Assembly: GCF_000715075.1 (NCBI RefSeq)
Contig: NC_134088.1
Coordinates: forward strand, 2,356,001 to 2,420,000
DNA from: Nicotiana tabacum
Taxonomy: Eukaryota; Streptophyta; Magnoliopsida; Solanales; Solanaceae
Direction of reading: 5' to 3'
DNA length: 64,000 nt
Below, piece by piece: positions 51,122 through 63,701 of this stretch. Both the position numbers and the translations under genes were made by a program. The notes below the pieces were generated by a model. That model saw only the letters and a list, made by a program, of their open reading frames with translations. It made no database searches and had not been told where the DNA came from. The stretch's first letter is position 1. Every line of letters begins with the position of its first letter.

Positions 51122-51222
51122 TGTTTTTCAAAAAAATATCCAGCTCGGAAGACAGCAAGAGAAAAAAAGCACAAAAAAAAAAGGCGAAAAAAAGCTAAAA
51201 GGATTTTGAAAAGAGGAGGCTG

Positions 51223-54082
51223 TCTACATACCTTCTTTTTTCTTTACCTGGAACCACAAACCCTTCAAGTTGTTCCATGCAAATTTCTTCCTCCAAATCT
51301 TCATTTAAGAAGGCTGTCCTTACGTCCATTTGATGAATTTCAAGACCATAAACTGCAGCTAAAGCTACTAGCCGTAATTCTCATCACTGGAGAATATGTA
51401 TCACATTTTCAAGACCTTCTCGTTGTCTATATCCTTTGACAACAAGTCTTGCCTTAAATTTATCAATAGTGCCATCATCTTTCATTTTTCTTTTAAAAAT
51501 CCATTTACAACCCAAAGGTTTATTTCCAGGAGGGAGATCAACCAATTCCCATGTATTGTTGTTCAAAATGGATTCTATTTCACTATTGACTGCCTCTTTC
51601 CAAGATAATGATTCCGAAGAAGACATAACTTCTTTAAATGTTTGAGGCTTATTCTCCAATAAGAAAGTCACAAAATTTGGTCCAAATGAAGTAAACGTTC
51701 TTTGATGTTTACTACGTCTTGGATCCTCCTGATTGAATGTACTTTCTTTTGTTTCTTCTCGAGGTCGTTTAGATCCTTCACCAAACAACTCGCATTCCTT
51801 TTTATACGGATATATATTTTCAAAGAACTCAGCATTATCTGATTCTATAACCGTATTATTATGAATGTCGGGATTTTCTGATTTATGAACCAGAAATCGA
51901 TATGCTTTACTATTGGTTGCATATCCTATGTAAACACAACCAATTGTTTTCAGTCCTAATTTTACCCTTTTGGGTTTAGGAACTTTCACTTTTGCCAAAC
52001 ACCCCCACACTATAAAATAATTCAAGTTGGGCTTCCTTCCTTTCCATTTTTCATATGGAATGGATTGTGTTTTGCTATGGGGTATTCGATTTAGTATTCG
52101 GCTAGCCGTAAGAACGGTTTCCCCCCACAAGTTCTGTGGCAAACCAGAACTTATCAACAATATGTTCATCATCTCCTTTATGAACGATTCTTTCTTTCCG
52201 CAATCCCATTGGATTGGGGCGTGTAAGGGGCTGTTGTTTGATGAATAATTCCATATTCTAAACATATTTGTTCAAAAGGAGATTCATATTCACCACCCCT
52301 ATCACTTCTTATCATTTTGATTTTCTTGTTAAGTTGCGTTTCAACTTCATTTTTGTATTGCTTGAATGCGTCTATTGCTTCATCTTTACTATTAAGTAAG
52401 TAAACATAGCAATATCGAGTACTGTCGTCAATAAAAATTATGAAATACTTCTTTCCACCGCGAGATGGTATTGACTTCATATCACAAATATCTGTGTGAA
52501 TTAAGTCTAAAGAATTTGAATTCCTTTCAACCGACTTAAAAGGATGTTTAACATACCTAGATTCCACACATATTTGACATTTTGATTTTTTGCATTCAAA
52601 TTGAGGCAACACTTCCAAGTTAATCATTTTTCTCAAGGTTTTATAATTGACATGACCCAAACGTACATGCCATAAATCATTTGACTCAAGTAAGTAAGAA
52701 GAAGCTGAAGTTTTATTATTAGTTTCAACAACTATTACATTCAGCTTGAAAAGGCCCTCAGTAAGGTAACCTTTTCCTACAAACATTTCATTCTTACTAA
52801 TCACTACCTTGTCAGATACAAAAATGCACTTGAAACCGTGCTTTACAAGAAGTCCAGTAGAGACTAAGTTCTTCCTAATCTCGGGAACATGAAGGACGTT
52901 GTTCAAAGTCATGACCTTGCCAGAAGTCATCTTGAGAAATATCTTACCGTATCCTTCAATGTTTGCTGTAGCAGCATTTCCCATAGAGAGCGTCTTTTCG
53001 GGTCCAGCAGAAGCATATGTAGAAAATGCTTCCCACAGAGCACAAACAGGGCAAGTGGCTCTAGAATCAATCCACCACTCCTTAGGGTTTCCTACCAGGT
53101 TGCATTCAGAAAGCATGACACACAAGTCATCAACATCATCATGCTTTTCTACCATGTTTGCTGGACCCCTTCTCTTGTCTTTCTTTCGAGCACGACACTC
53201 CGTAGATTTGTGTCCGGTTTTTCCACAGTTGTAGCAGTTTCCACTGAACCGCTTCTTGCTTGGGTTGTATTTCGGACGAGAAGCCTTCTTTCTCTTTTTG
53301 TTATCTTCAACAATATTTACTCCCATTATTGTTGAATTTCCACAGCCTCTCTTTTCAGCAGCTTTATTGTCCTCTTCGATTCTCAATCGAACAATGAGAT
53401 CTTTAAGGGACATCTCCTTTCGTTTGTGTTTCAAATAATTTTTGAAGTCCTTCCACAATGGAGGCAACTTCTCAATTATTGCTGCTACTTGGAATGCTTC
53501 ATTGATGACAAGACCTTCAATGAAAATTTCGTTAGTAAAATTACTAAAAATTTTACTTTCAACATCAGTATTCTTTTGAAATATACCTTCAGCAAGTAGA
53601 TCATGAATAATTACTTGCAATTCCTCGACTTGGGTAATAATAGACTTGCTATCTATCATTTTGTAGTCCAAAAATTTTGCAGCGACGAATTTCTTCATCC
53701 CGGCATCTTCAGTTTTGTATTTCTTTTCAAGCGCATTCCACAATTCTTTTGATGTCTCCACGCCACTATATACATTATACAGATTATCATCCAGTCCACT
53801 AAGAATATAATTCTTGCACAAAAAATCAGAATGTTTCCACGCCTCAATCACGGGAAAGCTTTCATTCTCTGGAGTTTCATTTGGTAGATCAGGAACATTT
53901 TCCTTGATGAACTTCTGTAGACATAACGTAGTCAAGTAGAAGAACATCTTCTTCTGCCAGCACTTGAAATCAATCCCGAATTTTTTTTCAAGTTTCTCTG
54001 TCGGTGCCAACGCTGGTGTTCGGCTTGTTGATGTGTTGGCTGTCATCATCGGAACAGCTCGGTTTCCGTTGTCATTTTCCAT
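51223..54082 (-). pseudogene. Copia retrotransposon copy A, truncated gag-pol
   Basis: Gag starts MENDNGNRAVPMM at 54082. A single frame of about 635 codons covers gag, the CCHC knuckle (CYNCGKTGHKSTEC), protease, the integrase zinc region and much of the integrase core (HVRLGHVNYKTL, FIIFIDDSTRYCYVYLL), then shifts near 52200 to 51384-52265. The protease site reads WWIDSRATCPVC, where copy B has DSG. Coding ends inside reverse transcriptase at about 51223, with further loss near 51380-51420. The rest of RT, RNase H and the 3' LTR are missing. The truncated edge lies 102 bp upstream of the DUF4378 gene ATG. Confidence 0.85.
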
Positions 54083-55229
54083 TTCTGTAAAAGAATGACA
54101 CAAACAAATGTTTAATAAACATTTAAACTTGGGAAAAAAATCACGTAGTAATTTCCAACAAACTGCCACGAAGGATTTACTCTCCAAACGGGAGTACCCA
54201 AAATCATAAAAGTTTTAGTTTCCAGAATAATAAGAATAACACAAATACAGAAATTAAAATTGTTAAATTCCTTAAGCTTGTTAATTTTTATTTGACCTGT
54301 ATTTGTAAATAATAATTCTGGAGAAAAGAACGTTAGCATATAAACGTAAATATAAATGAAACAGTAATTAATTCGAGCCCACTGAATTCACAGTGTTTCC
54401 TTAAGGAATTTAATCCCCTCCTAGTACCCAAGGTTATGGATTATTTTCTCCCAGAATAGAACGAATTGCACACTGGTGTAGCGGTACTTCAAACCCCAGT
54501 GTTTCAGCGAACACAAAGTTCGGCATCAAATCATATTTACAGTTGCTTTGTTTGTAGTTTAAAGCAATGCACAAGAAAGGAGGAGAACTCAGAAGTCGAA
54601 TGGAAATTCTGAGAGGAAGGAAATGCAATTTATAGCCAATGTTGAGCGATAACAGAAGAGGAAATCAGATTGCTCGTTGCTTTCTATTTTCTGTCCGTTT
54701 TTTCTGTGTGTTTCAACAATTTGCTCACCATCTATTTATAGTGCAATTCCACTCATTTAGTGGAGCACTTTTTTCATGGTGGATGTAGCACCAATCTGTT
54801 ATAATAGAGCATTATGTATGGTGGCATCATGTATGGTGAAAGGAGCACTTGTTGCTGGAACAGATCCACGGATTTGGAATACATCCGTTATAAACATGGA
54901 TAATATTACGTTAATATTTACTATTAATAAAAAAATTTGGTCCAAAAAATTAATTAATCGATCGATTATTTGACCAAATCTGAATCCGAAGCCGAAGCCG
55001 AGCCGAGCGAGCGACGACGATGACGGCGCGAGGCTTGCCTTCTTCTTAACTCTTTTAAGAGCTAAAAGAAGAGCAATTGTATATATACCCACCAAAATCC
55101 TTTTCCTCTTCGAATGAGGTACAATGTTTCAAGAGAGGGAAAGTTAAAATTTTCCTCAAAAATTTCATTTTCCCTCCATTTCTCATTCACCCTCTTTTTA
55201 AAAAATTTTCTATCTTAAAATCCTCAACA
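54083..55229 (-). mobile_element. Shared copia LTR plus leader (3' LTR of B, 5' LTR of A)
   Basis: On the minus strand it starts TGTTGAGGATTTTAAG at 55229, directly preceded by a polypurine tract (GTGGGGGTT). It contains TATAAATAG (54732-54740) followed by a leader running to the gag ATG at 54082. The matching block at 59781-60933 is nearly identical. The LTR 3' edge and primer-binding site could not be fixed, because both copies are followed by the same leader. Confidence 0.75.
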
Positions 55230-58200
55230 AACCCCCACATGAATGGGGATGGCTATATCATGGAAGTATGCATGAAAAATTTGTGTGATTTGCAAGCAAG
55301 GATTAATTGCATCTGGATAAGTAGGTTTTCCTTTGAACTTTTCGTAGTGAACTTATGTCGGATATACTCGGTCAATCGGTAGCTTGATATCTTTGAACCG
55401 TCGAACTTTAGTGTATACCTAGACAATCATAAGTCACTCAATCAGCCCTTAACCGTCTTTGGTTCTCATTGTTGTGTTCGTTTTAGCCATGAACACCGTC
55501 TGGTTTCATAAGTGCGTAGAGAATTGGCCTTGCAAAATTCTCCTTGAAGCGGCTAACACTTCATACTTACATAGGTGATTTCTAAACGTGTTATCTCGTA
55601 GATACACTATTTGATATATCCCGTATCAAATTTAGAAATCATTAAAAAGCCTTAATGCTTTATCCTTGGTACTGAACATTATCTTATCACGAGAATGGAC
55701 CAGGATTTTTGTTGATAATGTTGAATCGTCATTAATGACTTTGTTTGATCTTCTTGAACCTAGATCTTGGGATCTCCAGTCTTCTAGGTAGATTTACCGC
55801 CGCAATGACTTGTTCTCGGCCATAGTCCCATTCCCCTTTATGATTTCTCAACTACCTCTCTAGTTAGGCCTTCTGTAAGTGGATCCGACACATTATCACT
55901 TGACTTTATATAGTCAATCGTGATAATTCCTCTAGAGAGAAGTTGCCTAACGGTTTTATGTCTTCGTCGTATATGACGAGATTTACCGTTATACATAACG
56001 CTCCCAGCCCTTCCAATTGCCTCTTGGCTATCACAATCATGCATATTGGTGCCAACGGTTTGGGCCAAAATAGAATGTCTTCCAAGAATTCCGGAGCCAT
56101 TCAGCTTCTTCACTGGCTTTATCTAAGGCTATGAACTCAGCCTCCATTGTAGAGCGGGCAATACATGTTTGTTTGGACGACTTCCAAGATACTGCTCCTC
56201 CACCAATAGTGAATACATATCCACTCGTGGACTTAGAATCAGCTGAACCGGTGATCCAATTTGCATCACAGTATCCCTCAATCACCGCAGGGAATTTACT
56301 GTAGTGCAAATCAAAGTTCTGGGTATGTTCTAAATATCCCAAAACTCGTTTCATTGTCATCCAATGAGATTGGCTTGGATTGATCGTATATTGGCTCAGT
56401 TTACTTATAGCACAAGCTATATCTGATCGTGTACAATTCATGATATACATTAAGCATCCCAGCACACGAGCATAATCCAATTGTGATATGCTTTGGCCTT
56501 TATTCTTTGCTAGCGCAAGATTCACGTCAATTGGAGCCTTTGCAACTTTAAAGCCCAAGTGCTTGAATTTTTCAAGTACTGTCTTAATATAATGAGATTG
56601 TGACAATGCCAGACCTTGGGGAGTCTTATGAATTTTAATCCCCAGAATTAAATCTGCAACTCCCAAGTCTTTCATATCAAACTTGCTATTGAGCATACGC
56701 TTAGTAGCATTTATGTTGGCAATGTCATTACTCATTATCAGCATATCATCCACATATAGGCAAACAATGACTATGTGATTTGGAACATTTTTAATGTACA
56801 TACATTTATCACATTCATTTATCTTAAAACCATTTGACAACATTGTTTGGTCAAATTTCGCATGCCATTGTTTGGGTGCTTGTTTTAGTCCGTAAAGGGA
56901 CTTAACAAGTCTACATACCTTCTTTTCTTTACCTGGAACCACAAACCCTTCAGGTTGTTCCATGTAAATTTCTTCCTCCAAATCTCCATTTAAGAAGGCT
57001 GTCTTTACGTCCATTTGATGAATTTCAAGACCATAAACTGCAGCTAAAGCTACTAGCATTTGTATGGACGTAATTCTCGTCACTGGAGAATATGTATCAA
57101 AGTAGTCAAGACCTTCTCGTTGTCTATATCCTTTGACAACAAGTCTTGCCTTAAATTTATCAATAGTGCCATCATCTTTCATTTTTCTTTTAAAAATCCA
57201 TTTACAACCCAAAGGTTTAATTTTCAGGAGGAAGATCAATCAATTCCCATGTATGGTTGTTCAAAATGGATTCTATTTCACTATTGACTGCCTCTTTCCA
57301 AGACAATGATTCCGAAGAAGACATAGCTTCTTTAAATGTTTGAGGCTTATTCTCCAATAAGAAAGTCACAAAATCTGGTCCAAATGAAGTAGACGTTCTT
57401 TGAAGTTTACTATGTCTTGGATCTTTCGGATTGAATGTACTTTCTTTTATTTCTTCCCGAGGTCGTTTAGATCCTTCACCAAACAACTCACATTCCTTTT
57501 TATACGGATATATATTTTCAAAGAACTCAACATTATCTGATTCTATAACCGTATTATTATGAATGTCGGGATTTTCTGATTTATGAACCAGAAATCGATA
57601 TGCTTTACTATTGGTTGCATATCCTATGAAAACACAATCAATTGTTTTCGGTCCTTTTTTACCCTTTTGGGTTTAGGAACTTGCACTTTTGTCAAACACC
57701 CATACACTTTAAAATAATTCAAGTTGGGCTTCCTTCATTTCCATTTTCCATATGGAATGAATTGTGTTTTGCTATGGGGTACTCGATTTAGTATTCGGCT
57801 AGCCGTAAGAACGGCTTCCCCCCACAAGTTCTGTGGCAAACCAGAACTTATCAACAATGCGTTCATCATCTCCTTTAATGAACGATTCTTTCTTTCCGCA
57901 ATCCCATTGGATTGGGGCGTATAAGGGGCTGTTGTTTGATGAATAATTCCATATTCTAAACATATTAGTTCAAAAGGAGATTCATATTCACCACCCCTAT
58001 CACTTCTTATCATTTTGATTTTCTTATTAAGTTGCGTTTCAACTTCATTTTTGTATTGCTTGAATGCGTCTATTGCTTCATCTTTACTATTAAGTAAGTA
58101 AACATAGCAATACCGAGTACTGTCGTCAATAAAAGTTATGAAATACTTCTTTCCACCGCGAGATGGTATTGACTTCATATCAAAAATATCTGTGTGAATT

Positions 58201-59780
58201 AAGTCTAAAGAATTTGAATTCCTTTCAACCGACTTATAAAGATGTTTAACATACTTAGATTCCACACATATTTGACATTTTGATTTTTCGCATTCAAACT
58301 GAGGCAACACTTCCAAGTTAATCATTTTTCGCAAGGTTTTATAATTGACATGACCCAAACGTACATGCCATAAATCATTTGACTCAAGTAAGTAAGAAGA
58401 AGCTGAAGTTTTATTATTAGTTTCAACAACTATTACATTCAACTTGAAAAGGCCCTCGGTAAGGTAACCTTTTCTTACAAACATTTCATTCTTACTTATA
58501 ACCACCTTGTCAGATACAAAAATGCACTTGAAATCGTGCTTTACAAGAAGTCCGGTAGAGACTAAGTTCTTCCTAATTTCGGGAACATGAAGGACGTTGT
58601 TCAAAGTCATGACCTTTCCAGAAGTCATCTTGAGAAATATCTTACCATATCCTTCAATTTTTGTTGTTGCAGCATTTTCCATAGAAAGTGTCTCTTCGGG
58701 TCCAGCAGAAGCATATGTAGAAAATGCTTCCCACACAGCACAAACATAGCGAGTAGCTCCAGAATCAATCCACCACTCCTTAGGGTTTCCTACCAGGTTG
58801 CATTCAGAAAGCATGGCACACAAGTCATCAACATCATCATGCTTTTCTACCATGTTTGCTTGACCCCTTCTCTTGTCTTTCTTCCGAGCACGACACTCCG
58901 TAGATTTGTGTCCGGTTTTCCCACAGTTGTAGCAATTTCCACTGAACTGCTTCTTGCTTGGGTTGTATTTCGGACCAGAAGCCTTCTTTCTCTTTTTGTT
59001 ATCTTCAACAATATTTGCTCCCATTATTGTTGAATTTCCACGGCCTCTCTTTTCAGCAGCTTTATTGTCCTCTTCGATTCTCAATCGAACAATGAGATCT
59101 TCAAGGGACATCTCCTTTCGTTTGTGTTTCAAATAATTTTTGAAGTCCTTCCACAATGGAGGCAACTTCTCAATTATTGGTGCTACTTGGAATACTTCAT
59201 TGATGACAAGACCTTCAATAAAAATTTCGTTAGTAAAATTACTAAAAATTTTACTTTCAACATCAGTATTCTTTTGAAATATACCTTCAACAAGTAGATC
59301 ATGAATAATTACTTGCAATTCCTAGACTTGGGTAATAATAGACTTGCTATCTCTCATTTTGTAGTCCAAAAATTTTGCAGCGACGAATTTCTTCATCCCG
59401 ACATCTTCAGTTTTGTATTTCTTTTGAAGCGCATTCCACAATTCTTTTGATGTCTCCACGCCACTGTATACATTATACAGATTATCATCCAGTCCGCTAA
59501 GAATATAATTCTTGCACAAAAAATCAGAATGCTTCCACGCCTCAATCACGAGAAAGCTTTCATTCTCTGGAGTTTCATTTGGCAGATCAGGAACATCTTC
59601 CTTGATGAACTTCTGTAGACATAACGTAGTCAAGTAGAAGAACATCTTCTGCTGCCAGCGCTTGAAATCAATCCCGGAAATTTTTTTGGGTTTCTCTGCC
59701 GGTGCCAACGTCGGTGTACGGCTTGTTGATGCATTGGCTGTCATCATCGGAACAGCTCGGTTTCCGTTGTCATTTTCCAT
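55230..59780 (-). pseudogene. Copia retrotransposon copy B, gag-pol and 3' region
   Basis: Gag starts at 59780. A TAG at about 59320-59322 interrupts gag. The frame then runs 59318-57735 through the knuckle, protease (WWIDSGATRYVC), integrase zinc region and core (PYTPQSNGIAERKN). A one-base loss near 57650 and a change near 57230 shift the frame. Reverse transcriptase and RNase H follow (56037-57239) with [14 protein letters not shown] intact and [21 protein letters not shown] last shift near 56100 leads to the RNase H end (DSQEAIGRAGSVMYNGKSRH) and stop at 55838. Noncoding DNA to 55241 and a polypurine tract precede the 3' LTR. Inactive as it stands. Confidence 0.9.
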
Positions 59781-60933
59781 TTCTGTAAAATAATGACACA
59801 AACAAACGTTTAAACTTGGAAAAAAAATCACGTAGATTTTAATTTCCAACAAACCGCCACGAAGGCTTTACTCTCCAAACAGGAGTACCCAAAATCATAA
59901 AAGTTTTAGTTTCCAGAATAATAAGAATAACACAAATACAGAAATTAAAATTGTTAAATTCCTTAAGCTTGTTAATTTTTATTTGACCTGTATTTGTAAA
60001 TAATAATTCTGGAGAAAAGAACGTTAGCTTATAAACATAAATATAAATGAAACAGTAATTAATTCGAGCCCACTGCATTTACAGTGTTTCCTTAAGGAAT
60101 TTAATCCCCTCCTAGTACCCAAGGTTATGGATTATTTTCTCCCAGAATAGAACGAATTACACACTGGTGTAGCGATACTTCAAACCCCAGTGTTTCAGCG
60201 AACACAAAGTTCGACAGCAAATCACATTTACGGTTGCTTTGTTTGTAGTTTAAAGCAATGCACAAAAAAGGAGGAGAACTCAGAAGTCGAATGGAAATTC
60301 TGAGAGGAAGGAAATGCAATTTATAACTAATGTTGAGCGATAACAGAAGAGGATATCAGATTGCTCTTGCTTTCTATTTTCTGTCCGTTTTTTCTGTGTG
60401 TTTCAACAATTTGCTCACCATCTATTTATAGTGAAATTTCACTCATTTAGTGGAGCACTTTCTTCATGGTGGATGTAGCACCAATCTGTTATAATGGAGC
60501 ATTATGTATGGTGGCATTATGTATGGTGGAATGAGCACTTGTTGCTGGAACAGATCCACGGATTTGGAATACATCCGTTACAAGTACGGATAATATTACG
60601 TTAATATTTACTATTAACAAATAAATTTGGTCCAAAAAATTAACCAATCGATTATTTGACCAAATTCGAATCCGAATCGATTATTTGACCGAAGCCGAAG
60701 CCGAGCCGAGCCGAGCGACGACGACGACGGCGCGAGGCTTGCCTTCTTCTTAACTCTTTAAGAGCTACAAGAAGAGCAATTGTATATATACCCACCAAAA
60801 TCCTTTTCCTCTTCCAATGAGGGACAATGTTTCAAGAGAGCTAAACTTAAAATTTTCCTCAAAAATTTCATTTTTCCCTCCATTTTCCATTCACCCTCTT
60901 TTTAAAAAAATTTCTATCTTAAAATCCTCAACA
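59781..60933 (-). mobile_element. Copia copy B 5' LTR plus leader
   Basis: The minus strand begins TGTTGAGGATTTTAAG at 60933, with TATAAATAG at 60422-60430 and a GC-rich GCTCGG/CGTCGT repeat near 60690-60730. It is nearly identical to 54083-55229 with small indels. Its outer flank begins AGGAT. Confidence 0.8.
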
Positions 60934-60938
60934 AGGAT

Positions 60939-60999
60939 TGTCCAAGCCATATAAGGAGACCAAGAACCTCAAATCATTCCGATGTGGGACAACTCAACA
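60939..60999. mobile_element. 61 nt TG...CA mini-sequence with 5 bp duplication
   Basis: TGTCCAAGCCATATAAGGAG ... CGATGTGGGACAACTCAACA, flanked by AGGAT on both sides (60934-60938 and 61000-61004). Reversed, it begins TGTTGAGTTGTCCCACATCG, a head typical of copia-type LTRs. It directly abuts the LTR of copia copy B. Confidence 0.5.
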
Positions 61000-61004
61000 A
61001 GGAT

Positions 61005-61659
61005 ATGAATTCGTCTTTGTTAGACAATGTTTTATTTTTTAATGTAAAATTTTTCGATCCGAATATAAATTTTGTCGGACTTCAATACTGATTATTGGAT
61101 GAAAAAAAAAGAATCACTTTGGGCGTCGAGTAACCGCATTCCTACTAAAATGTTGTTGCCCAAGTCTCTCTCTAAATTTTCAACTAAAACTGTCAAAAAT
61201 GGGGATAATAAGCTTGATTCTTGTAACTTAAAAGAACAAAATCAATTCGACTTTGGTAATTCATTTTTTTTCCATGTAAAGCATAATTAATAAAAAAAAT
61301 TACATAATTTTATCTATAAAAGAATGTGATTAACTTTAAGGAGAAGTTAGAATCAATATGTAGTTATCTAACCAAATGTAAATGTAGCTCCAACTTTTTA
61401 TAAGGAAAAAAAAACTATTCTTGCCCTATAACTTTTACTATCTTTTGAAGCTTCCTGCATTGTCTTTTTTAAAATAAAAAATAATAATTAAGGATAAATA
61501 AAATTGCTTAAGTATTGTTGGTGAAACCAGAAAGTTGAGTGGTAGAAGTTAGAACAACATAACTTCTTAACTTGCCCCTACCCACCATCCAAAAAATAAT
61601 AATAAAAAAATCTTAGCTTAAAAGCAAATAGGATTAAACTAGAACACAAGCAACAACAA
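61005..61659. other. AT-rich intergenic DNA
   Basis: No gene or complete element seen. A 72-codon frame at 61072-61290 has no recognisable domain. Confidence 0.4.
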
Positions 61660-61885
61660 CAACGACCCAGTATAATTCCACAAGTGGGGTCTGGGGAGGA
61701 TAATATGTACGCAGACCTTACCTCTACCCCGAAGGGTAGATAAGCTGTTTCCAGGAGACCCTCGGCTCAAAAAAGCAATAGGAGATGATATATTAGTACC
61801 ATAAAAATGCGTAATAAAAATAACAACAGTATATAAGAGATATGAAATATGAAATACAAAATACGAAATACGAAATAAAAACACA
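61660..61885 (-). mobile_element. TS SINE / RTE LINE 3' tail, second copy
   Basis: Same family and orientation as 43800-44030: GAGGGTCTCCTGGAAACAGC, CAGACCCCACTTGTGGAATT, ATACTGGGTCG and a GTT-rich tail on the minus strand. Similarity to the first copy continues through the 'tacgaaatacgaaat' stretch and stops near 61885. Confidence 0.75.
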
Positions 61886-62620
61886 CGAAAATATTGAAAT
61901 ACTTTCTACCAATTTTAATAAACATCAATAGACCAATCATTGATTTGGCGGCGGCCAAGTAGGGCATAATATACAGTATATTACACTTATAAAAAACGTA
62001 AATGTACTTCTCACTAGAGATTTTTACCACAGTGTTATTATTGAGAACTGAGAGGGCAATGCTCGAATTCTGAGGTGAAATTTTAACTTTACTCGATGAA
62101 AAGTTTTATTAGCGTTTGGATATAGATTTGGTTAAAACTTAAGAAAAACATTTTTTGAAATTATGTTAAAAATAGTTTTTGAAAATTAAAGTTGTGTTTG
62201 AACATGCATTTTACTTGAAAATTTTGAAGTTTTGTGAGTGAAAGAAAAAAATTCACCTAAAAACTCACCCAAACCAGCTTTTCAACTTGAAAATTTGTCT
62301 TCAAATTTTTTTGAAAAACTGATCAAATTCCATGAATAAACAATATTTTTTTTTAAAAAGTATTAAAAAATTTATGTCCTCGAACTTTTGGTTGCTACCC
62401 ATCTAACAAGGTGCATTTACATAAATGACCTTATCGAGGTACTATTTAAATTTTGTCCCCCGTTAATCCATGCGCTAATTGTCTGCAAAAAGAAAAGTTC
62501 ATCCAACTATTTGTGGAGGTAAAAATTGAGTCCGCTATCTAATGGGGACAAAACTGAAATAGTAATCTAAAAAAAAGGCCTTATGTGAAAGATAATCTAT
62601 TGATACGTTTGTACTTTTAG
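61886..62620. other. AT-rich intergenic DNA
   Basis: Nothing supported. 62390-62600 may be part of the 5' leader of the following LINE. Confidence 0.4.
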
Positions 62621-62623
62621 CTT

Positions 62624-63491
62624 GAAGCTGAAAATCAAGCTCCAAAACCAGTTGATATTACATTGGGGAAGACGAAGGAAGTTGAGACTCAATTTCCAGA
62701 AAATACTAAAGAACCAACTTAGGCTGGGATCCTTAGTGGTAATCGACCAGCTGTGAACGGTATGCCTTTGCACTACATTACTCCTGAAGTAGTAGAGGGT
62801 AATCTTGTGGCTAAACTGGATAAATCAGATTTAAAAGATGAAACCCTAAAGTGGAAATGTGCCCTAATCATTTATGTAGTTGGGAAAAGCCAGGGTATAA
62901 TTACATGCATCGATACATAAACCAGATGTGGAATAGGTTGCTATGCTAGAATTTTATTCTCATAAGGATGTGTATTACATTGTTAGGTTTCAATTCGTGG
63001 CTAATATGAAGACAATTCTGTGTGAGGGACCTTACACAGTCAACAATAGGCCTATGATAATGAAACAATGGAGTTCACAGTTTGATTTTGATGCAGAATT
63101 TTTAACTGAGATTCCTCTTTGGGTTAGATTTCCCAAACTTCCCATGAACTGCTGGGGAGGTACCTCATTGAGTAGAATAGCTAGCACTATAGGGATTCCA
63201 TTGTTAGATGAGTGCACTGCCAAACAAACTAGAATCTCTCATGCTAGAATTCTCATCGAGGTGAATGTCACTAAACCTCCCCCTAGCAAGGTCCCTATTA
63301 TGGATGATTCGGGGTATGATTGTACAAAGATCCGCAAGGAGGAGGTTAAGCAAATTCAACAGCCAAAGAGAATTGGACCACAACCTATGAAGCAAGTGTG
63401 GAAGACTACACGAGTTGTGTTAGCTCCTACACATAAATCTAATCAGGAGCAACCAAAGATGATGAATGACGCCTCCTATGTGTGCTGTTGA
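62624..63491 (+). pseudogene. LINE ORF1 (DUF4283), frameshifted
   Basis: Frames join as GILSGNRPAVNGMPLHYITP, then KWKCALIIYVVGKS, then PGYNYMHRYINQMWNR, then MLEFYSHKDVYYIVRFQF; the frame changes at least twice between 62700 and 62950. The last open part (62943-63491) is a clear DUF4283 region with LCEGPYTVNNRPMIMKQW and LWVRFPKLPMNCWG, followed by a basic tail. It belongs to the LINE whose ORF2 begins at 63702. Confidence 0.75.
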
Positions 63492-63701
63492 GAGCAGAGA
63501 AGCAGAACCAAATCCCGAAGAAGGGCAACAACAAAATCTTGATAAAGGAAAGTAAGCAACAGAAATAAATGGCATACCCCTGAATTATGAACTAGCAGTT
63601 ATGTCACCTGGCAAGCAGAGATCAAGTCAACAGACAAATGTAGTAGTGGTGGCTAATTTGTCAGTCAGTATTACTACAGGTGGTATATCTAAACCTTCTT
63701 G

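Noticed and set aside
52889..53335. Plus-strand frames within the copia copies (also 58587-59033)
   Set aside because: Antisense shadows of gag-pol, mirrored in both copies.
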